Origin: Stratiolaelaps scimitus
Taxonomy: Eukaryota > Arthropoda > Arachnida > Mesostigmata > Laelapidae
Assembly (NCBI GenBank): GCA_019614645.1
Contig: JABWDB010000048.1
Span: 2,177,501-2,241,500 of the forward strand
Length of the DNA: 64,000 nucleotides
Reading direction: 5' to 3'
Part shown: piece after piece, positions 56,780-64,000 of the stretch
Position numbering within the stretch: the stretch's first letter is position 1
Layout of the letters: each line of letters opens with the position of its first letter
Translations under genes and position numbers: made by a program
Notes under the pieces: model-generated
The model's input: only the letters and a program-made list of their open reading frames with translations
Told to the model about the DNA's origin: nothing
Database searches by the model: none

Positions 56780-58100
56780 AGTGTATCTTAAAGCAATATT
56801 CTTCAATCCTTTCTTATTGGTTGATGTTATTCTTCGTATCTTGTTTTATTCCGGGGTGGAGTTCAAACCCGCAAGCTTACAAGTTTTGGAATACAGGAAG
56901 TTTTCGAATACCACTTAGTCACCCGAGCCGCACCATAGGAGCTCCTTGTGATCATACCAACTACCCCACGTGGGCGGCTTGCAAGCGAATCCTCGCTCTT
57001 GCAGAGGCAGACGCATAATGTCGGTTGTGCGTAAATACACACCAATGCTGTCACCAAAAAAATGATGGCACTCCACCATTAAAATAATAGGTTACAATGA
57101 GTCAAGCAATAATATTGGTAACTGCTATTGAGATCGTTTTTTTTTTTAAACTGACTCTCAGCTGTATATATGGCAACCTTCGTACTTGTGGATTCTTGCT
57201 AGGTACGAGGAGCTTAAAGAAATCAGGTAAGATGGCTCCGATATGTTCTTGCAGAAATAACACCCAATGATGGTTACTGCGATTGTCTACGACGTCCTCA
57301 TAGTGAACTTAGCGATCGCGTAGGAGTTCCCGTTACACAGAGATATATAACCCGGGATAGCTTTTCCTAAAGATAGCACTTCTACCAGCGTCGTCGATCA
57401 GCCTCAGGCATTCATCATAGACGTTGCGCTTGTTGGACGGGTTAAGTGGCTATATTCGGGCTGCTGAATATCGCGCACTTCCTTCGATAACAAAAAAAGA
57501 TAGAGATATGTATTTTGTTCATTTGCCCCCTTCAACCCTCTATTCAGCTTTGAAGAGGCTTTGACTAGTCTGTTTGAAATAGTCTATTGTTGATGTTCGC
57601 GTTATCAACCACTTGTATGTCAAGTGTGTGTCTATTGAAACCAAACTCGTTCAACCTCTGGTTCGTGACCCTTGACCTCTCCATAACTACCTAGTCGCCA
57701 ATCAAGATGCCTTGTGGTTAGCACATTCTGATGAACCGGAAATACATTTATAAACATATCGTCCTCCTAGTCCTATAATAATTGTCGAGAAACTATGATT
57801 GGCTATGGATTGACCAGGTGCTAAAATTCTTTAGATTCTACCGCCACTTGACAATATCGTTATAATCAAGCCAAGGATTATAACATTTAACATAGTCCAC
57901 AGTATAACTGCTTTCGACGATTGAACAGATGACCAATCACAGAATAATGCCAGAAGATACGGTAGAATAATCACACTGAGAATGAAAATACTACTCTTAG
58001 GGGTAAGAAGTTACCCTCACATCGTTTATTATTTCAACCGTTGTACTTTACATATCAATATTTCTTAGACAGCAACAGCAGGTTTGAGTTTGTAAATTTT
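56780..58100. other. No gene recognised
   Basis: Intergenic DNA downstream of the fatty acid transport protein gene. It has short frames only, one on each strand near 56821-57057, with no domain. Confidence 0.5.
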
Positions 58101-58159
58101 CATTTTTTTGCCCTGTCTGTAAGTGCATAATATATATATATATATATAATCCAGCATAA

Positions 58160-58165
58160 TTTATT
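58160..58165 (-). terminator. Poly(A) signal AATAAA of the FATP gene
   Basis: The canonical AATAAA on the - strand lies about 105 bp past the stop codon at 58270. The spacing fits a short 3' UTR. Confidence 0.65.
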
Positions 58166-58269
58166 GATGATTCACATTGTTCGCTAGCACAATTACAAAA
58201 GTAACAACAACAACGACAGTATTAACATCCTATAACCTTTAATAGACTAGCTAGCTAATATATACTACT

Positions 58270-59492
58270 CTACACACGAATCTGCCCATGAACGAGTTGG
58301 TTATACTTACTGTGGTCAAATCGGACGTACTGCTTAGCCAATGAATCTAGAAGGAATATCGGATCCATTATCTTCGTTATGTCGTAACCTTCGCGAACCA
58401 ACTTCATCTTTGGCAGCTTGAACGTACCCGTTGATTCCAGCTCTTCTGTGACTCGAACCAGCAAAGGGGTTGCGTAGGCCGGCAATTCTGACCGGACCTG
58501 ATTGAAGAGTTCGTTGAGATTCTCGGTCACACCTAACGTTTTCTGCGGGTCGTGCAGTGCCGCCATACCGGCTTTTCCCTCGGAGCCGGGTATTTCAACA
58601 CCGAACACCACACATTGTTTGTCGACGGCGTACTTTGTTATGACGTTCTCCACCTCCGTTGTCGACACATTCTCGCCTTTCCATCGAAACGTGTCTCCGG
58701 TCCGATCCCTGAAATAGAAATAGCCATCGTCGTCGTAAACAAGGATATCTCCCGAAGCGAAACAGCGGTCGCCGTGTTTTCCAACATTGGTGTACGTTTT
58801 TTTCGTCGTCGATGACTTGTCTGTATAGCCATCGAAAGCTGACTCTGGCCGTTTGTTATTGATGAGAGCGACAAACTCGCCAGGTTCATTCGGTCCGCAC
58901 TGGATGCAGAGGCCGTCAGGACCTCGAAGAGGCTCGCCTGTCTCCGGATCAACCTTGATAAGGTAACGATTCCATAGCACCGATGACACGAGGGGAGACA
59001 CACGACATAGCGTTGGATAGAAACCAATATTTCCAACCGATTTATCCATGTTCATAATATTGGCATTGCCCTCAGTCGAGCCGTATATCTCTTTGATGTC
59101 GTCGATTCCAAATCGCTTAACGAAGTCCGGCCACATCGTTGCTCTGATGCCATTGCCAAACATTAATCGAATCCTATGTTTCCGATCGTCGTCCCTCGGT
59201 GGCTGCATCTGCAGGTAACGGCACACCTCACCAATGTACTGCGATACTGTGCAGTTGTACTTGATACAATCGGACCAGAAGCGCGATGCGCTGAATTTCG
59301 CCGCGACAGCAGCTGTCGTCCCGAAGAGTACAGTCTGCGAAATGCCGAACACACCACCAGCAATGTGGTAGTATGGAAGGTAACTATATAGCACATCCTC
59401 GGTTGTTACCCCGGCGAGAAAACGAGCCGTGGCAGCCGCCAGAAGAAAACGATAGTGCTTGATGATCGCCGCCTTTGGCAAGCCCGTTGTGC
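58270..59492 (-). CDS. FATP gene coding exon 2
   Basis: The acceptor is ctcgactag, starting GC, which completes the P-loop glycine. It codes the rest of the AMP-binding domain and the FATP signature, ending at TAA. The open frame visible upstream of the acceptor (to 59532) is intron read-through. Confidence 0.93.
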
Positions 59493-60649
59493 CTAGTCGA
59501 GCAATACACGAAGGAGTATTAGCTTGGGACACTGGGACCGAGTTCGATTTTTGTAGAGTGGATACATTATACTTGTGTTAATTTATTCTAATAATAATTC
59601 CCCACTCGGTGAGATCTGTCCGTATATGATAGCTTGAATAAAATAGATCGAGGACGAGCCGGCTCTAACACAGGCGATTATTTATTATTTTTCAATCATC
59701 TTCAATAGAATGAATTTCTGTTACAAATACTTAAAATTATTATGCCACGAAGCTCATTGTCAACACACTTGTGACTCAAATTTTGTTCTGTTATTTTGGC
59801 TTGTTAAGAAACCTTATATATATTCACCAAAGTAATTATTTTTTCTATTTAGAAAAAAACATTAGAAATTTAATTAATTGTTTTATCTTTCTTTTTCTCA
59901 GGATCCTTAGCTCGATCTGAGTCCATACCTGATGTAAAGACGTAGAGAAGGCGATCGCTAATTTTCCCTCTGTATGTCGGGGCACGATCGTCAGCGGCAG
60001 CAATTAATGAACTCAGCTCTTCAACAGGCAATACACTCGTTCGCTTATGCTCACCATAGCAGAAGAACGACCTGCCATTTTGCCGGAGTTCCTCAGCAAC
60101 CTCAATCAATGGGGGCACCATGTCTTGACCCAAGATGACACCTTTGGCTTTTACTATCGCGATGGAGTGTACCAGTGGTGCTTTGCGCAGATTGTGATTA
60201 ACGAGAGCAGTTGCAACGCCAATTTTCGCCAGGCCCAACCATAAAAGGATCATCTCCGGACAATTGGACATCATAATCGCAACATCGTCTCCAGCGACAA
60301 AGCCTCGCGATGTGAAAAATGCCGCGACCTGATTAGTGAAACGATTGGCGTCCGCGTACGACCATGTCTTTTCGCCAAAAACAAACATTGCCTTGTCGGG
60401 ATACCTGTTGGCGACATCGTTAAACAGCGTCACAACCGTTTTGTTACGCCACTGACAAGCACGTAGAAAATAGATCGTCTTCGCGTATCGACTTAACGCG
60501 TCAAAGTCTCTCGGGAACGTCTTAACAAACAGCCATGTCGCTCTGCGATGGAACACAGCTAGGTAAAGAAAAAGGCCTGCCAAAACTGCCACGAACGAAA
60601 TCGTCCACCGGAGCCCGGCAAGAGCAACGAGCCATAGACATAGTGCCAT
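58270..60649 (-). CDS. Long-chain fatty acid transport protein / very-long-chain acyl-CoA synthetase (SLC27 family)
   Basis: Two coding exons (60649-59929 and 59492-58270) encode 647 residues, the usual FATP length. The protein activates long- and very-long-chain fatty acids with ATP and CoA and so promotes their uptake; it is anchored in plasma or ER membrane. Visible features are an N-terminal hydrophobic segment (residues about 3-35), the AMP-binding P-loop TSGTTGLPKA (239-248) interrupted by the intron, IYGSTEGNANIM (376-387), and the FATP/VLACS signature DRTGDTFRWKGENVSTTEVE (503-522). The start is the first in-frame ATG, just before the hydrophobic segment; a different-frame upstream ORF overlaps it. 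It is closest in feel to FATP1/FATP4, but a subtype cannot be assigned by eye. All key motifs are intact. Confidence 0.95.
59929..60649 (-). CDS. FATP gene coding exon 1
   Basis: Codes residues 1-240 plus one base of a Gly codon. The donor is TCAG|gtatgg. It contains the membrane segment and the first part of the adenylation fold (FGEKTWSYADANRF, MSNCPEMILLWLGL). Confidence 0.93.
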
Positions 60650-60984
60650 CTTTCAATAGCAACGCACCGAACAGAAATGACCCGGACAACGAGAAAGTCG
60701 AGGGAAGGGATCGTAGCCATTTTTGATGGCATCCGCTATCATTGCTGGCTAGAGACTTAAGCAAAGTATCTATCTACTAAGTCTATTGTTTTTTTTCTTT
60801 TTAGACCAACGATGGCGTGAGTCGAGCTGTTCAATCGGGAGATATGTTATAGAGATGCAGCAGGCGATAGCTGGCGCGCGAACGTCTCGAGAGTTCTGCG
60901 ATGGTCGCGGAGTAGCACCGCGATACAGTGGCCGTGTAGAGTTAAACCGGCAGAATTCGTTTGTTTTCGATCTTTAAACCTTTG

Positions 60985-61140
60985 AACGGATTTCGGGCCA
61001 AGGTTCCGATTAGTCACCGATGACATTTACGTAAAATACTCACGGAGCGGACAGTGTGCGCTTCAATCGTTGAACATCCAACGCCCGCTCTCGTAGTTAT
61101 GGCAGCTGCTAAATCCACGTAGCTGTCGTTGCGGTAGCAA
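60985..61140 (-). promoter_or_regulatory. Possible 5' UTR exon and promoter region of the FATP gene
   Basis: On the - strand a strong donor, CTCC|gtgagtattttac, ends a GC-balanced segment at 61044, about 395 bp upstream of the start codon. A 5' UTR intron would then end at an acceptor such as aagtctctag near 60753. Transcription would start at or beyond 61140. No TATA box is evident. Confidence 0.3.
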
Positions 61141-61149
61141 TGAGATCAT

Positions 61150-61404
61150 CGATCACAAGCGTCGCTACTGATAATGAATGAAACACTTTTATTAAACACA
61201 AACACACATCGGTTCTTGATATTTTCTCGTTGCGCCTGATGTGCGGTTCTCTTTATATGACATATAGGTAATAAACAACAAAATAATTATTAATTCTGAA
61301 ATATTAGCTATTATTTATTATATAACCTAAACTGTCTTATAATAATTTTTTAACGTACATATGTAAATATGATTGTATTATATTCATATTCCCGTAAATG
61401 AATC

Positions 61405-61439
<35 letters not shown>

Positions 61440-61785
61440 CTGTTTTTTGAGCTGACCCTCAGCTGTTCCCCTGTCTGATAGGCCTCAGGCCTTAATCAGG
61501 TTCAAATCTGTGTGAGGTCATATTTACTTTTATGGGCAGTATTTTCGCAATAAGATCTGTTAAGTAGTAGTGGCAACTAATGTGGCCCGCGACACAGTTC
61601 CCATGTACATAAAGGAATTCACCGTATACCCCCTGTACCCCCACGGTATTGACATGCATTAGCATGCCAACAACACATAGCATGCCAACAACAGAAAATA
61701 TTTTGAGATAAAATTTTGTCGTCGCTGCCGCGTGGATCCACCTGTCGTCCCGTGATTAGATGCTATTCTGGTTGGTGAAAATTGT
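61150..61785. other. Intergenic, AT-rich
   Basis: Holds (AT)n at 61411-61436 and a short direct repeat (tagcatgccaacaaca, twice near 61660-61692). No gene seen. Confidence 0.5.
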
Positions 61786-61789
61786 CTGC

Positions 61790-62800
61790 ACTACCAGGCA
61801 AAAGAGGGCAGGCTGACGGAAACCTCCTTTGAAGCCAGGAGAGAGAAGCAACTGCAGAAGGCAGTGGAGGATCTCAAGAAACATAAGACGGAGGTGAAGC
61901 ATCTCCCTAGTTTCCTCAGAAATCTATACGGAGTACTCGAGGCAAGAGACCTGGCTATCAGGACAGCAGGCGAAAACACGCGGACACAGCCGGGAGACTG
62001 AGGGGAGAAATCCAAAGGCTCCGGGGGGAAGGGGAAGTCTCCCAGATGGGCACCGGAACTCCGGGGAATAGGATAGAGGGACATCGGAAGGGAGGGGAAG
62101 CATTCCTCTTTAGGTCTCTGGAAGAAAAGGTGTCTAGGCTCAAGGAAAACAAGAAGTAGCTGAAGACTACGGTGGAGAGCCTGAAAAAAGGTAAGAACCC
62201 ATGCATTCACTGAGTGGAGGATGCCCTGAGGGACCGACGGGAACTCGAGGGAAGGATAGAGGGGATTACCTCCGAGGCTAAACCCCTGGGACAAGAAGAC
62301 GTAAAGACCATCGGAGCCACAATCCAGAGAGCCCTGAAGGCCTCGGACAGGACTGGCTAATCGCCACTGTTACACTTGGCGAGCAGGACCCCGGAGCTCT
62401 TAAAAGACGTTGAGGTGAGCCGGCGTACGGCGGGGACAGCCAGGACTATCCTTCTTTTTTTTTGAGAGGAGAAAATTTTCTTCAAAAGTACTTAACTTTT
62501 GCCGGGCCCTTCGTGATCAGCTAGGACTACCCTGGACCTCTGTGAGAGCACGCAGTGGCCGGGTCCCGGGAATGCACTGAGGGTGAGAGAAAAAGACGGC
62601 AAATCTTTCACTGGCGCCCTTAAGGAGGTCAGGTCCCTGGCAGCTCCTACCGGGGAGGCGGCATCAGTCAAGGATGTGGCCCGGAACAAGGCGGGCGATC
62701 TGATCTTCCGCCTGGAAGGACAGAACGGTAGATCGGCTAGGAAACTGGCGGATGCCATCTCGAAGACCACGGGCTTCCAGACTGATTGTCTGGACAGCTT
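61790..62800 (+). pseudogene. Decayed non-LTR retrotransposon ORF1 (gag-like)
   Basis: Read on the + strand with several stops: a long Lys/Glu-rich coiled-coil section (EKQLQKAVEDLKKHKTEV, then LEEKVSRLKENKK), then a part without breaks (62583-62800) with LREKDGKSFTGALKEVRSLA, VKDVARNKAGDLIFRLEG and ARKLADAISKTTG. That last order (short charged motif, then KAGDLIxxL, then an amphipathic helix) is typical of ORF1 proteins of R1/Jockey-group elements, from family knowledge. The zinc knuckles expected after it are missing because the 32-bp satellite starts there. Confidence 0.6.
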
Positions 62801-62802
62801 GG

Positions 62803-63640
62803 GGTTATTAAAATGGCTGTATTCAAACTATTGGGGCAATTTAAATGCCTTATCCAAATTACCCCAAGAGTTTGAATACAGCCATGTAAATAACACCAGG
62901 AGTTTGAATACAGCCATGTAAATAACACCAGGAGTTTGAATACAGCCATGTAAATAACACCAGGAGTTTGAATACAGTTATTTAAATCACCCCAATAGTT
63001 TGAATACAGCCATTTAAATAACCGCTATAGTTTGAACACAGCTATTTTAATTACCCCAATAGTTTGAATACAGCCATTTAAATTACCCCAATAGTTTGAA
63101 TACAGCCATTTAAATAACCCCTATAGTTTGAATACAGCCATTTTAATTACCCCAATAGTTTTAATACAGCCATTTTAATTACCCCAATAGTTTGAATACA
63201 GCCATTTAAATAACCCCAATAGTTTGAATACAGCCATTTAAATAACCCCAATAGTTTGAATACAGCCATTTAAATAACCCCAGTAGCTTGAATACAGCCA
63301 TTTTAATTACCCCAAGAGTTTAAATAGAGCCATTTAAATAATCCCAATAGTTTGAATACAGCCATTTAACTAACCCCTATAGTTTGAATACAGACATTTT
63401 AATAACCCCAATAGCGTGAATACGGCCATTTAAATAACTCCAAGAATTTGAACACAGCCATTTAAATAACCCCAAGGGTTTGAATACAGTTATTTAAATA
63501 ACCCCAATAGTTTGAATACAGCCATTTAAATAACCCCAAGAGTTTGAATGCAGCTATTTAAATAACCCCAAGAGTTTGTATACAGCCATTTAAATAACCC
63601 CTATAGTTTGAATACAGCCATTTAAATAACCCCAATAGTT
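62803..63640. repeat. 32-bp tandem repeat array (about 25 units)
   Basis: The consensus is CCCCAATAGTTTGAATACAG followed by CCATTTAAATAA. Units vary at a few fixed places (AATAG/AAGAG/TATAG; TTTAAATAA/TTTTAATTA). The first unit (62803-62836) is in the opposite orientation, making a head-to-head start. Unit length keeps no reading frame. Confidence 0.97.
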
Positions 63641-63927
63641 TTCCTTACTTGATGTCCTTTCCTTACTTGATGTCCTTTCCTTACTTTATGTCCTTCCCTT
63701 ACTTGATGTCTTTCCCTTACTTCATGTCCTTTCCTTACTTGATGTCCTTCCCTTACTTGATGTCCTTCCCTCACTTCATGTCCTTCCCTTACTTGCTGTC
63801 CTTCCCTTACTTGCTGTCCTTACCTGATGCTTACTTGCTGTCCTTCCCTTACTTGCTGTCCTTCCCTTACCTGATGCTTACTTGCTGTCCTTCCCTTACC
63901 TGATGGTTACTTGCTGTCCTTCCCTTT
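63640..63927. repeat. 18-bp tandem repeat array
   Basis: The unit changes from TCCTTTCCTTACTTGATG to TCCTTCCCTTACTTGCTG along the array, later with an inserted ctgatgcttac variant. Because 18 is divisible by three, one frame stays open as a repeated MSFPYL; this is a by-product, not a gene. Confidence 0.96.
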
Positions 63928-64000
63928 CAAGTAAGCATGCAAGTAAGCATCAGGTAAGGGAAGGACAGCAAGTAAGGGAAGGACAGCAAGTAAGGGAAAG
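63928..64000. repeat. Inverted continuation of the 18-bp array
   Basis: From about 63928 the sequence is the reverse complement of the preceding units (aagtaagcatcaggtaaggg, aaggacagcaagtaaggg). With 63850-63925 it forms a long fold-back. It runs off the window edge. Confidence 0.95.

Noticed and set aside
61791..62294. 167-residue - strand ORF
   Set aside because: Reverse-strand shadow of the decayed ORF1, which reads sensibly on the + strand.
62803..63640. Regular 32-bp repeats resembling a CRISPR array
   Set aside because: The units are directly adjacent with no unique spacers, and the context is eukaryotic.
63649..63903. 84-residue ORF of repeated MSFPYL units
   Set aside because: It is the translation of an 18-bp tandem array; the frame stays open only because the unit is a multiple of three.

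Overview
The window is animal nuclear DNA. Genes are split by GT-AG introns and sit in AT-rich, microsatellite-laden DNA, with Tc1/mariner DNA transposons, a non-LTR retrotransposon and tRNA-derived SINEs. The receptor and transporter families, the mariner load and the moderate intron sizes suggest an arthropod. A mite or other chelicerate is my guess, but nothing here proves it. I see no prokaryotic genes, rRNA, intact tRNA gene or CRISPR array.

Two host genes are clear. (1) On the + strand, six exons between 7330 and 15228 join in phase to give the C-terminal 247 residues (TM3 to cytoplasmic tail) of a class B1 (secretin-type) neuropeptide GPCR. The exons for its hormone-binding domain, TM1 and TM2 were not found and may lie left of the window. 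(2) On the - strand, 58270-60649 encodes a complete 647-residue long-chain fatty acid transport protein / very-long-chain acyl-CoA synthetase (SLC27/FATP family). It has two coding exons, a poly(A) signal and a possible 5' UTR exon.

Several weaker coding-like blocks are described but not named: a - strand pair of exons at 3777-4970 (one frame break), terminal-exon candidates at 19735-19990 and 20549-20745, and coding-like blocks at 24.0-24.3, 36.6-37.1, 37.4-37.7, 39.0-39.25 and 50.4-50.9 kb. Several of these carry a frameshift or in-frame stop, so they are either decayed copies or sites of indel error in the assembly.

Mobile DNA fills much of the rest. A 743-bp internally deleted mariner lies inside a receptor intron (10876-11618). 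A 1285-bp mariner (39891-41175) has a transposase broken by a single stop. A third, heavily decayed mariner lies at about 54.06-54.9 kb. A 5'-truncated non-LTR retrotransposon at about 30.09-32.19 kb has an open reverse transcriptase frame, and its 3' tail is shared with a tRNA-derived SINE family dispersed over the window, which suggests a LINE/SINE partnership. A decayed non-LTR ORF1 (gag-like) at 61.8-62.8 kb runs into a 32-bp tandem array and then an 18-bp array that reverses strand near the right edge. Two strong inverted repeats (35983-36024 and 41647-41702) and more than a dozen long (AT)n tracts complete the picture.

I found no evidence for a multi-gene novel system. The most interesting items are the shared LINE/SINE tail, the perfect 19-bp hairpin, the strand-switching arrays and the unnamed, frame-broken coding blocks.
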